In this document: positions 13,962 through 21,998 of the stretch, piece by piece
Layout of the letters: every line of letters begins with the position of its first letter
How positions within the stretch are numbered: position 1 is the stretch's first letter
The notes under the pieces: model-generated
The model's input: the letters and a program-made list of their open reading frames with translations, nothing else
What the model was told of the DNA's origin: nothing
The model's database searches: none
Program-made: the position numbers and the translations under genes
Source of the DNA: Dehalococcoidia bacterium
GTDB lineage: Bacteria; Chloroflexota; Dehalococcoidia; Lucifugimonadales; Lucifugimonadaceae
Reading direction: 5' to 3'
Length of the DNA: 22,591 nucleotides
Assembly: GCA_028278465.1 (NCBI GenBank)
Contig: JANQEF010000162.1
Location: forward strand, 1 to 22,591

Positions 13962-15017
13962 CTAGAACAGCTCCAGGTCGCCCATCGAAAGGCCCCACCT
14001 GTCCAGTGCCTCCAGTTCGCCAAGAGGACCGGAAAGCGGGTTCGACGTGAGGGTCATTCCCTGGCCGGGTATACGGCGGAAACCGCTGCTCTGGAGTGCC
14101 TGCCTGTGTGCAGAACCACGCGGGAAGTAGCCGATGATGTAGTCGGCGCGTACATGTGACTTCACGGCCGAAACCAGCTTCCTGGCGAGATCGCGGTCGG
14201 ACCGCGAAAGCAGCATCTCGGCCAGCACGATCTCCCTGAGCCCGAACCTGCTGTTCGAGCGGAAGACAGCGGCAGCCTCGAGCACGCCGTTCTCCTCGAG
14301 CATCACCGCCCGGTAGTCGATCGTCGGGTGCTTGGCGTAGCGCCAATCGATGTATTCACGCGAACGCTTGGTGTGGAGCATCGAGCCCCAGACACCTGAG
14401 TCGGCGGCGATCAGGTCGCTCAGTCCGGGGTGGTCGGCGAGCTCCGTCACGTCAGCCGGCTCGTTCTTCGCGAAGTAGCTGCCGGCCGGGGCGTTCGAAG
14501 GCCGCTTCAGCAGCCTCGACTTCGCCATGCCGACGACGAAGCGCGGGTAGTTCAGGATCTTGATGACCGGCTCGACGAGGCCGACGCTCTGCCAGCCCAT
14601 CTTGAGATATCCGGGGCGTGACTGGTCGTTCGGTGTGTTGAACACAAAGTCCACGCCCTCGTCACGAACGTCGTCCACGGCCTGCAGCGTGAGGTTCTTG
14701 AAGAGCCCCATGCGCCTGAAGTCGGGATGCGTCGAAGTGTCGACAGCGCGTACGCCGCGCAGCGTCTCGCCATTGCGCTCGAACTCCCAGCGCAGGAACG
14801 CACGCAGGCCGATCACCCGGCCTTCGTCGTTCTCGGCAAGAAGCACGTAAGAGCGGTCGAACGGGCTGATTTCGTGCTTCCAGTTCCACATGTCGCCGGT
14901 GCGCTGCAGAATCGAAGACTCGCCAAGCGATAGGCGCATCAGCTCGAGAATGGCATCGAGGTCGCGCTCTTCGCGCGGCCTGATCGTATAAAGGGGCGTT
15001 GCCTGCTCAACCGTCAT
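13962..15017 (-). CDS. GNAT-family N-acyltransferase
   Basis: A 351-residue protein with an N-terminal GNAT domain: YTIRPREERDLDAILELM at the start, the acetyl-CoA-binding strand and loop at residues 90-110 (AVDTSTHPDFRRMGLFKNLT, with RRMGLF as the pyrophosphate loop), then FNTPNDQSRPGYLKMGW. The C-terminal half (about 190-330) looks like a second, degenerate acyltransferase-like domain. Within a polysaccharide locus it could acylate an amino sugar, for instance the 4-amino group made by the aminotransferase at the end of the window, but no residue identifies the substrate. The ATG overlaps the upstream glycosyltransferase stop as ATGA, so the genes are coupled. Confidence 0.8.
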   Translation of the reverse strand: MTVEQATPLYTIRPREERDLDAILELMRLSLGESSILQRTGDMWNWKHEISPFDRSYVLLAENDEGRVIGLRAFLRWEFERNGETLRGVRAVDTSTHPDFRRMGLFKNLTLQAVDDVRDEGVDFVFNTPNDQSRPGYLKMGWQSVGLVEPVIKILNYPRFVVGMAKSRLLKRPSNAPAGSYFAKNEPADVTELADHPGLSDLIAADSGVWGSMLHTKRSREYIDWRYAKHPTIDYRAVMLEENGVLEAAAVFRSNSRFGLREIVLAEMLLSRSDRDLARKLVSAVKSHVRADYIIGYFPRGSAHRQALQSSGFRRIPGQGMTLTSNPLSGPLGELEALDRWGLSMGDLELF

Positions 15018-16165
15018 CTGGATTGTGCTCCTGTCGACTTCCCCTCGATCAGTTCCAGGTAGAGCGCTTCGGTCTTCCTGACCATCGTCTGAACGTCAAA
15101 CTCGTTCTGCGCCCTGGCAAATGCGCTGGCAGCGAGCGAGTCCAGCTTCTGGTCATCGCTCAGCAGCGACGTGATGGAAGCGGCCAGCAGCTGCGGGTCG
15201 TGCGGCTCGACTAGCGTCCCCTCTTCGCCATCCACGATCATCTCGGGAAGGCCGCCAACTCGTGTCGAGAGCACCGGTGTCCGGGAGCTCATGGCTTCCA
15301 GCACCGAAACCGGCATCCCTTCGAACTGCGAGGAGAGAACGAACAGATCGGCGGCGGCGATGATCTCCCGGGCGTCTTTGCGCAGCCCTGTGAAGAAGAC
15401 CTTGCCGTCGAGGCCAAGCCCCGTTGCAGCGGCCTGCATCTCCTCCAGCAGCGGTCCCTGGCCAACAAGCACGAACGAGACGTCTGGCCGTTCGGCCACG
15501 ACTCTGCGTGCCGCCGTGAGCAGGTCGATATGCCGCTTCTTCGGCGTGAAGTTGGCGACATTCACAACGATGCGGTTCTCTGCCGGGATGCCGAGCTCGG
15601 CCTTCAGCCAGCCCTGGTCCTTCGAGATGGGGCGGAGCTTCTCCACGTCCACACCGTTGCTGATCGTGTCGAGCCTCGGGTGCCCGTTCAGGTTGATGCC
15701 GGAGCGGATCGACTTCTCGACGTCACCGGAGACGGCGACCACGGCATCGTTCCACTTGAACGTCATCCTGTTCGCGAAGTGGGTCAGCCGGTGATATCGC
15801 TCCCAGACATTGTGCTCGGAGTAGACGACCGACTTCACGGGCGTGAACTTCGATGCGAGCCGCCCGACGATGCCTGAGTACGGCAGGTGAGCGTGCAGAA
15901 TGTCCGTTCGCTCTTTACGGAGCCTGCGGTTCAGTGAGACGAGCGGTCTGGGGTCGTACGACACCCTCTGGTTGAGGCAAAGAACGGGCAGTCCGGCCTC
16001 TTCGAGGTCGCTGACCAGCGCATCTTTCCACGGCAGGAAGTATGCGACCGAGTAGTTGAAGCGCTCCCGGTCCAGGTAACGGGCCGAAGTGGCGAGCAGG
16101 TTCTCGGCGCCGCCGGAGCCGAGGCCCTTGATGAGCCACATCACGTTTATGCGGTTTTCGCTCAT
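15014..16165 (-). CDS. GT4-family glycosyltransferase
   Basis: The frame is open to 16288, but the ATG at 16165 is the true start because it overlaps the preceding stop as ATGA; the product is 383 residues. The N-terminal GT-B domain carries LIKGLGSGGAENLL, the usual acceptor-side glycine loop. The C-terminal domain has VANFTPKKR (about 203-211), LVGQGPLLEEM and the EX7E donor-binding motif FEGMPVSVLEA (Glu282 and Glu290). GT4 enzymes are retaining and transfer sugar from a nucleotide donor to a lipid-linked acceptor on the cytoplasmic side. No signal peptide or membrane helix is seen. The specific sugar cannot be read from the sequence. It is embedded between a second GT4 and the acyltransferase with 4-base overlaps on both sides. 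Confidence 0.88.
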   Translation of the reverse strand: MSENRINVMWLIKGLGSGGAENLLATSARYLDRERFNYSVAYFLPWKDALVSDLEEAGLPVLCLNQRVSYDPRPLVSLNRRLRKERTDILHAHLPYSGIVGRLASKFTPVKSVVYSEHNVWERYHRLTHFANRMTFKWNDAVVAVSGDVEKSIRSGINLNGHPRLDTISNGVDVEKLRPISKDQGWLKAELGIPAENRIVVNVANFTPKKRHIDLLTAARRVVAERPDVSFVLVGQGPLLEEMQAAATGLGLDGKVFFTGLRKDAREIIAAADLFVLSSQFEGMPVSVLEAMSSRTPVLSTRVGGLPEMIVDGEEGTLVEPHDPQLLAASITSLLSDDQKLDSLAASAFARAQNEFDVQTMVRKTEALYLELIEGKSTGAQSR

Positions 16166-17346
16166 TGGTTGTCGGCGTTTAGGGTTGCGGAGCCCTGGAT
16201 ATGCAGCGGACCGCCGGTGAGAAGCTGGTTGAACACCTGCAGGAACTGGCCTGCGGCCACCTCCAGATCGAAGCGGCCACGACACCATGTTCGCGCCCGC
16301 TCACCCATCTGCCTGCGCCAATCGGCTCGCGTCGCCAGCGCCTCTAGTCCCTGCACGAGGCCGTCGAAGTCGCCGGCAGGCACTACGAGCCCCGTTGAGT
16401 CGTTCACAACTTCCGTGACGCCGCCGACGTCGAACGAGACGGACGGCAGGCCTGATATGCCGGCTTCGATCAGAACGCCGGGCATACCTTCGGAAGTGCT
16501 GGTGAGGGCGAAGATGTCGAACCCTCGGAGAAGGCGTGGCACGTCCTGCCGCACGCCTGCGAAGGTGACATTTGCGGCAATGCCTTCGGTCTCAGCCAGC
16601 GTTTCAAGCTGCTGACGCTCAGGGCCGTCTCCAACGAGCACCAGCCTCACATCCAGCCCTTTGCGGACAAGCGAGGCCGCGGCGCGTATCAGCGTGTCCT
16701 GGCCCTTCTCGGGCGAGAGCCTGCCAACCGTTCCGATCACGACATCGCCGTCGCCGAAACCCAGCGCGGAGCGGACTTCCTGTCGCACAGAAGGCGCGGC
16801 CGCATCGTCGAACGGCTTCAGCAGCACCGCGTTCGGGATGTAGACGGCTCGGGACTCGTCGAATCCGTAGTGCTCAATGAAGTCGCGCCGCACATACTCG
16901 CTCACCGAGACTGAGCAGTCGATGCCGCGCAGCCAGAACCGGTTGAACCAGGTCCTGGCGCGGCCGCTGGCCCAGTGGCTGGCCAGGCCGATGTTCATGT
17001 AGACGGTCCGCACCTGGCGGCGCATCAGCTTCGCGAGCGCTGCGTACCTGAGCGTGTCGGTCCCGTGCCCTACGACGATGTCCGGCTCGAACTCCCTGAG
17101 GACTCGCCTCAGCCCGAGAGCAACGCGCGGCTCGACGCGGAAGACCCTGTCGAGAACGGTCGGCTCGACATCGAGCCGGAACACCTGCAGGTCGCCGGTT
17201 TCGTACCGCTCGTCCCCGTCTCCGGCCGGGTAGAGGCTGCAGATCGCGTTCTGCACCTCGCCGCCCTCAAGCTCGGCTGCGAGCCTGGCCGCGAACTGTT
17301 GCGCTCCGCGTACCTGCGGGCGGTTTATCAGGTGCAGGACTCGCAT
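16162..17346 (-). CDS. GT4-family glycosyltransferase
   Basis: A 394-residue GT-B enzyme. Visible motifs are the N-terminal LHLINRPQVRGAQQFAARLA, GTVGRLSPEKGQDTLI (about 205-220), LVLVGDGPERQQLE and the EX7E motif SEGMPGVLIEAG (Glu286 and Glu294), all typical of GT4 retaining transferases that extend a lipid-linked repeat unit in the cytoplasm. The ATG is 6 bases after the YvcK-like stop and the gene ends in an ATGA overlap with the other GT4, so all three are probably on one message. The C-terminal ~20 residues after the FNQLL helix look disordered. Donor and acceptor sugars are unknown. It is only distantly similar to the adjacent GT4, so a recent tandem duplication is unlikely. Confidence 0.88.
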   Translation of the reverse strand: MRVLHLINRPQVRGAQQFAARLAAELEGGEVQNAICSLYPAGDGDERYETGDLQVFRLDVEPTVLDRVFRVEPRVALGLRRVLREFEPDIVVGHGTDTLRYAALAKLMRRQVRTVYMNIGLASHWASGRARTWFNRFWLRGIDCSVSVSEYVRRDFIEHYGFDESRAVYIPNAVLLKPFDDAAAPSVRQEVRSALGFGDGDVVIGTVGRLSPEKGQDTLIRAAASLVRKGLDVRLVLVGDGPERQQLETLAETEGIAANVTFAGVRQDVPRLLRGFDIFALTSTSEGMPGVLIEAGISGLPSVSFDVGGVTEVVNDSTGLVVPAGDFDGLVQGLEALATRADWRRQMGERARTWCRGRFDLEVAAGQFLQVFNQLLTGGPLHIQGSATLNADNQ

Positions 17347-17352
17347 GAGAAC

Positions 17353-18414
17353 CTAGTCGGCGAGAGCGAAGTGAGTCTCGATCTCGCCGGCGATCATGGA
17401 CCGCTTGATGCTGTCCTCGATCTCGGACCAGATCGGGATCTCGTCTGCGATGTGCGTCAGCATCGAGCTCAGCACGACCTCCGCAAGGCGGTCCGGGTCG
17501 TGCCTGACCTTCGGGTGGTTGATGCTCAGCGGCGCCGCAAGAACGGCACGGCTGAAGCGGCAGACGTCATCTTCGTTGTGAGGCACGGGCACCGCGCCCT
17601 CGTCTGCGTAACGCTCCTGGGCGTCTAGCGGGACCGGGTTGTTGTTCACGATCACGCAGTCCAGCTTCAGGCCGTCCAGGTAGCGTGAGATCTCGCCGGC
17701 GAAGTCGGCCGTCGAGAAGTCACCGGTCTCTCCGCGCTTCGTCATCAGGTTGCAGACGTAGATCTTACGGGCGCTGCTCGCGGCAACGGCCTCAGAGACG
17801 TGCCGCGCCAGCAGGTTCGGCACGATGCTCGTGTACAGGTCGCCGGGACCGAACACGATGGCGTCCGCCTCGGCGATCGCATCCAGCGCACGGGGATTGG
17901 CGTCCACGACGGGGTCCAGGAACACCTTCTTGATGCGCGGCAAGTCTCCTGTCCGCAGGTCGATCGTCGACTCACCGCGCAGCTGGCTTCCGTCTTCCAG
18001 TTCTGCGCACAGGTCGGCCGGGTCGAGAGCGACCGGGATCACCTTTCCGGTGATGTCGAGCATGCGTGACATCTCGGTCACGGCCTCTTCAACGTTGTCG
18101 TGTAGCGAGGTGAGCGCGGCGAGTAGCAGGTTGCCGAGGCTGTGCCCCTTCAGGCTGCTGTCTGTGCTGAAGCGGAACTCGGACGCTGTGCTCAGCGTGC
18201 CGTTGGTCTCGTCGCTGAGCGCGACGAGGCACTTCCGCAGGTCGCCGAATGGCGGGTAGCCGAACTCTTCGCGGAGGATGCCTGAGCTGCCTCCGCTATC
18301 GAACGTCGTGACGATGGCTGTCAGGTCGACGGGGTGCTGCTTGAGCCCCCGCAGCAACACGGATGAGCCGCTGCCGCCGCCAATCACCACTATCTTGGGT
18401 CTCTTGTTATCCAC
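17353..18414 (-). CDS. YvcK/CofD-like UDP-sugar-binding regulatory protein
   Basis: A 353-residue protein from a GTG at 18414 with GGGGC 8 bases upstream. Family motifs are clear: VVIGGGSGSSVLLRGLK at the N-terminus, TTFDSGGSSGILREEFG (about 37-52), YPPFGDLRKCLVALSDE, and FGPGDLYTSIVPNLL in the middle. YvcK (GlmR) proteins share the CofD fold, bind UDP-GlcNAc and help balance carbon flow between central metabolism and envelope precursors; they are not F420 enzymes. The usual neighbours are rapZ and whiA, whereas here the gene sits between UDP-glucose dehydrogenase and a glycosyltransferase, 49 and 6 bases away. A role in sensing the UDP-sugar supply for this glycan is an inference from position. 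Confidence 0.88.
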   Translation of the reverse strand: MDNKRPKIVVIGGGSGSSVLLRGLKQHPVDLTAIVTTFDSGGSSGILREEFGYPPFGDLRKCLVALSDETNGTLSTASEFRFSTDSSLKGHSLGNLLLAALTSLHDNVEEAVTEMSRMLDITGKVIPVALDPADLCAELEDGSQLRGESTIDLRTGDLPRIKKVFLDPVVDANPRALDAIAEADAIVFGPGDLYTSIVPNLLARHVSEAVAASSARKIYVCNLMTKRGETGDFSTADFAGEISRYLDGLKLDCVIVNNNPVPLDAQERYADEGAVPVPHNEDDVCRFSRAVLAAPLSINHPKVRHDPDRLAEVVLSSMLTHIADEIPIWSEIEDSIKRSMIAGEIETHFALAD

Positions 18415-18463
18415 TTTGGTGCCCCGGTGAACTCGGTTCTCTTTGCGGTAACCGGTTGTTGGA

Positions 18464-19867
18464 CTAGCTTCGGGTTGCGGGCTGAAGGACCGCTTCTATT
18501 GCGGCCGCTGCCGGTTTGTGACCGTTGGTGTGAGCCCCGTTAGTGCGGCTCTTCAACGTCTCCGACAGGTGCCTTCTACCTACTGAGTAGTACTGAATCC
18601 CCTCGACAGCCATCTCGTTCGGGTCATGGATGTTGCGACCATCGAACACAATCGGCCTGCCGAGCAGGGACTTGACCCTCTGCCAGTCAGGGCTCCTGAA
18701 CTCCTTCCATTCGGTGACGATCACCAGGGCGTCTGCGCCCTCAGCGCACCGGTACATGTCCTCTGCGAACTCGACCTCTCCGCCTGTGACAGCCTTGACC
18801 TGCGGCATCGCCATCGGGTCGTAGGCCTGCACCGACGCTCCTTCTGCGATGAGCCGGTCGATCAGCCTCAGCGAAGCGGCGCCGCGGATGTCGTCTGTCT
18901 CCGGCTTGAACGCCAGTCCCCAGACCGCGATCTTGCGACCGGACAGCGTTTCGCCAAGCGCATGTGTCAGCCTCTCGACCATGCGGTTCGGCTGGTCGAG
19001 GTTGACGTGATGCACCTGCTCCAGCAGGCTCATCTCAACGTCGGCGGTCTCACCCATGTGGATGACCGCCTGCGTGTCCTTCGGCAGGCAGCTGCCTCCG
19101 TAGCCGATACCGGGGGCGAGGTGAGCGGAACCGATGCGAGGGTCGAAGCCCATCACCCGGCGTACCTGCTCAACGTCCGACCCGAGCTTCTCGCAGAGCG
19201 CCGAGATCTCGTTCATGAAGGAGATCTTGGCGGCAAGGAACGCGTTGCTGGCGTACTTGCTCATCTCAGCGCTGCGGGTGTCCACCGTCACGATCAGCTC
19301 TTCGGCCGTGTGCTCAGCGTAGAGCTCGTACAGCCGGCCCGCCTCGCCCGCGCCATCGCAGCCGATGACGACGCGTGTCGGGTTCTCGAAGTCCTCGACC
19401 GCCTTGCCCTCGCGCAGGAACTCGGGGTTGCTGAGCACAGGGCAGGTGAAGCCGGCACGCTCGGCGATGAGCGACCTGGCAGTCTCCGCGGTGCCGACCG
19501 GCACCGTGCTGCGGATCACCACAGCGACCGGTGCGGTAACTGCGCCGCCGATGTCAGAAGCCGCGCCGAAGACTGCGCTCGTGTCGGCCGAGCCGTCCTC
19601 GTTCGGCGGTGTGCCGACGGCGATGAAGATGATGTCTGCACCGTCCGTAGCGATGTTGATGTCTGTCGTGAAGCTGAGCCGGCCGGCAGCGACGGAATCG
19701 GTGACGATCTCGCTCAGGCCAGGCTCATACCAGGGAACGACGCCTGCATGCAGGGACTCGACCTTTGCAGCGTCGATGTCCACGCAGACGACGTCATGAC
19801 CGTGGGCGGCGAAGCCCGTGGCCGTGACAAGTCCCACGTATCCAGTTCCAACTACTCCCAGTTTCAA
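18464..19867 (-). CDS. ugd: UDP-glucose 6-dehydrogenase
   Basis: The frame opens at a TTG at 19873, but the strong ribosome site AAGGAG (19875-19880) would then be one base from the start. The TTG at 19867 has a 7-base spacer, giving 467 residues beginning MKLGVVGTGYVGLVTA. The NAD-binding GTGYVG, STVPVGT, NPEFLREG (with the substrate-contacting Glu) and catalytic Cys260 in GYGGSCLPKDT are all present; GGSCLPKD is diagnostic of the UDP-glucose branch. It oxidises UDP-glucose twice with NAD to UDP-glucuronate. The C-terminal ~30 residues are an Ala/Asn/His-rich tail. A 7-base-stem hairpin lies just before the ribosome site. Confidence 0.92.
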   Translation of the reverse strand: MKLGVVGTGYVGLVTATGFAAHGHDVVCVDIDAAKVESLHAGVVPWYEPGLSEIVTDSVAAGRLSFTTDINIATDGADIIFIAVGTPPNEDGSADTSAVFGAASDIGGAVTAPVAVVIRSTVPVGTAETARSLIAERAGFTCPVLSNPEFLREGKAVEDFENPTRVVIGCDGAGEAGRLYELYAEHTAEELIVTVDTRSAEMSKYASNAFLAAKISFMNEISALCEKLGSDVEQVRRVMGFDPRIGSAHLAPGIGYGGSCLPKDTQAVIHMGETADVEMSLLEQVHHVNLDQPNRMVERLTHALGETLSGRKIAVWGLAFKPETDDIRGAASLRLIDRLIAEGASVQAYDPMAMPQVKAVTGGEVEFAEDMYRCAEGADALVIVTEWKEFRSPDWQRVKSLLGRPIVFDGRNIHDPNEMAVEGIQYYSVGRRHLSETLKSRTNGAHTNGHKPAAAAIEAVLQPATRS

Positions 19868-19874
19868 GCTCAAT

Positions 19875-19880
19875 CTCCTT
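19875..19880 (-). promoter_or_regulatory. Ribosome binding site that fixes the ugd start
   Basis: AAGGAG on the minus strand, complementary to the 16S tail. It is spaced 7 bases from the TTG at 19867 but only one base from the TTG at 19873, which decides the start. Confidence 0.7.
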
Positions 19881-19883
19881 CAG

Positions 19884-19902
19884 GCCCCGATAGAGTCGGG
19901 GC
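19884..19902 (-). repeat. Hairpin (7-base perfect stem) directly upstream of the ugd ribosome site
   Basis: GCCCCGA-TAGAG-TCGGGGC is a perfect 7-base inverted repeat ending three bases before AAGGAG. On the minus strand no U-tract follows, so it is a poor intrinsic terminator. It may modulate translation or protect the 5' end of a processed ugd message. Confidence 0.5.
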
Positions 19903-19945
19903 TGTGATCACTTGCTGCCGGGAAGCTTTGTTAACGAGCAAAATG

Positions 19946-21901
19946 TCAGTCGGCCGGAGCGAGGTGCGGCTCCGTGGCGCGCACGGGCTTGTGGCCGTTC
20001 ACCTCGGGCCGGAAGGTCTGCACCAGCTCTCTAAGCGCCGAGACGACCGCCCGCTTGTCGCTGGAGTCGACGGCTGATGAGAGGGCGCTGAGGCCGCGCT
20101 CGATCGCGGCGGAGGCGGTCGTATCACCGGTGCGGCTGATGAAGATACGGTCATGCGAGGTTGCGACCGTGCCCTCTTCTGCGCTGAGGATGTCCTCGAA
20201 CATCTTCTCGCCGGGCCGGATACCGGTGTAGACGATCGGGATGTCCCTGTCCGGCTCAAGGCCGGAGAGCAGGATGAGCTGCTTCGCGAGGTCGACGATC
20301 TTGACCGGCTCGCCCATGTCGAGAGCGAACACCTGGCCGTTCTCGCCCATGGCGCCCGCCTGCAATACCAGCAGCACCGCCTCGGGAATCGTCATGAAGT
20401 AACGGCGCATCTCCGGGTCGGTTACCGTCACCGGGCCGCCGCGCTCGATCTGCTCCTTGAAGATCGGCACCACGCTGCCGCGGCTGCCGAGCACATTGCC
20501 GAAGCGGACCGAGACGAAGCTGACGTTGCCGGTCTCGCCCATGTCCCTCACCAGCAGCTCTGCGGCCCGCTTGGTGGCACCCATGATCGAGGTCGGGTTC
20601 ACCGCCTTGTCTGTCGAGACCATCACGAACTTCTCGGCGTTCCACATCTTCGCCACTCGAGCGACGGTCCTGGTGCCGAACACGTTCGTCTTGGCGGCGC
20701 GGTCGGGGTGCTCCTCCATGAGCGGGACGTGCTTGTAGGCCGCGGCGTGGAAGACGACCTGCGGCCTGAACCTGGCGAACACCTCGTCGATCTCGGCTAT
20801 ATCGCGCACATCGGCGATCGCCGGCTCAACACGCACCTGTTGGCCTGTCTCGATGTCGAGCGCCCGCTTCGTGTTGAAGACACCGGTCTCGTCCTGGTCG
20901 AGCACGATGATGGTTTGCGGCTTGAACCTGCTGACCTGGCGGCAGAGCTCAGAACCGATCGATCCTGCGCCGCCGGTGACGAGCACCGTCTTGCCTTCGA
21001 GGAACTCGCTGACCTGCGTCGTGTCAACCTTCACCGGGTCGCGACCCAGCAACTCTTCGATCTGAACATCACGCACGTCCGCGAGCCGCACAACGCCCGA
21101 GACGAGGGTGCTGAAGCCCGGGACCACCTTGATCTGCTCGATCCCAGCGTCACGGCCTATCTGCACCGTCTCCTGGATCACCTTGCCCGGCGCCGACGGC
21201 ATCGCGATCCAGATCTCGCTCACGCCGTGCTTTGTGACGATCTCCGGGATCTCGGCCCGCGTGCCACGTACACGGATGCCGTGCACAAGCCGGTTTCGCT
21301 TGCTCTCGTCATCATCGGCGAATCCGACCCCGACGTAGCCGGCGCCGACCTCTTCGGTCATGGCACGTGCGATCTGCGCTCCGGCATCTCCCGCGCCGAC
21401 GATGAGGACGCGTCCACGGCCCTGGCGGCGAGCTCGCATCTTCCACTCGGTACCGACGCGGACGCCGATCCTGGAGACCGCGAGACCTGTGCCGGTGAGG
21501 AACACATCGACCAGCGCGAACTGGGTCAGCTCAAGTAACGACCACTGGAGCGGGTTGATGATGAATAGCACCGCGGTGAACAGCACGATGCCGATGGCGA
21601 TGGACCGGGCGAGGACGACAAGGTCCCACACGTTCGCCCGCTTCCATTCGATGTCATATACGGCCGAAAGCGCCATGGGCGCCAGGCGGGCGACCAGCGA
21701 AAGGCCGAGGATCAGCGAGGTGTCTGCGGTGCTGATAGTGCCCTCGGTCAGCCTCGTGACGAGAGCGATCGCAGCAGCCGTGGCGAAGATGATCAGCAGC
21801 CCGTCGATGGTCGCGACGAGGCCCCGGCGGGCTGTTCGCCTCGTCGGAGTCATGCTGATATGCGGGAATCGGTTTGGACGTTCGCCTGGCGTGCTGGTCA
21901 C
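19946..21901 (-). CDS. Membrane-bound UDP-N-acetylglucosamine 4,6-dehydratase (PglF/CapD/FlaA1-type NDP-sugar epimerase/dehydratase)
   Basis: A 651-residue protein from a GTG at 21901 preceded by GAGGTG. Four membrane helices (about residues 28-50, 60-80, 95-115, 124-142) are followed by a first Rossmann-like CoA/NAD-type domain (VGAGDAGAQIAR, 168-179). The catalytic extended SDR domain has TGGAGSIGSE (309-318), HAAAYKHVP (385-393) and STDK...MGATK (429-444), where Asp-Lys and Met replace the usual Tyr triad as in PglF. The reaction gives UDP-4-keto-6-deoxy-HexNAc at the inner membrane face. The adjacent DegT aminotransferase would aminate this at C4, as in bacillosamine synthesis. The C-terminal ~70 residues after the GIRPGEKMFE motif are a family-typical helical tail. 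Confidence 0.9.
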   Translation of the reverse strand: MTSTPGERPNRFPHISMTPTRRTARRGLVATIDGLLIIFATAAAIALVTRLTEGTISTADTSLILGLSLVARLAPMALSAVYDIEWKRANVWDLVVLARSIAIGIVLFTAVLFIINPLQWSLLELTQFALVDVFLTGTGLAVSRIGVRVGTEWKMRARRQGRGRVLIVGAGDAGAQIARAMTEEVGAGYVGVGFADDDESKRNRLVHGIRVRGTRAEIPEIVTKHGVSEIWIAMPSAPGKVIQETVQIGRDAGIEQIKVVPGFSTLVSGVVRLADVRDVQIEELLGRDPVKVDTTQVSEFLEGKTVLVTGGAGSIGSELCRQVSRFKPQTIIVLDQDETGVFNTKRALDIETGQQVRVEPAIADVRDIAEIDEVFARFRPQVVFHAAAYKHVPLMEEHPDRAAKTNVFGTRTVARVAKMWNAEKFVMVSTDKAVNPTSIMGATKRAAELLVRDMGETGNVSFVSVRFGNVLGSRGSVVPIFKEQIERGGPVTVTDPEMRRYFMTIPEAVLLVLQAGAMGENGQVFALDMGEPVKIVDLAKQLILLSGLEPDRDIPIVYTGIRPGEKMFEDILSAEEGTVATSHDRIFISRTGDTTASAAIERGLSALSSAVDSSDKRAVVSALRELVQTFRPEVNGHKPVRATEPHLAPAD

Positions 21902-21998
21902 GGTTCACCTCAGCCGTGCAGTGACCTCGTCGAGCACCGGTCGGTGATCGAAGTCCTGCTATCTGGTTCTGGCCGGGAGAATTGCCTCTAACGTCTGG

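Noticed and set aside
13882..14346. Extended start for the Wzy-like protein
   Set aside because: This part runs through the acyltransferase gene in a different frame and lacks membrane segments. The ATG at 13881 leads directly into a helix.
15014..17346. Recent tandem duplication of the two GT4 glycosyltransferases
   Set aside because: They share only family motifs (glycine loop and EX7E); the rest of the sequences differ too much for a recent duplication.
18626..20077. 483-codon open frame on the plus strand
   Set aside because: It lies antisense to ugd and the dehydratase gene. Composition is Arg/His/Asp-rich with no domain motif, as expected from the opposite strand of GC-rich codons.
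20153..21538. 461-codon open frame on the plus strand
   Set aside because: Antisense to the membrane dehydratase, which has clear catalytic motifs. The plus-strand product is His/Arg/Asp/Leu low-complexity.
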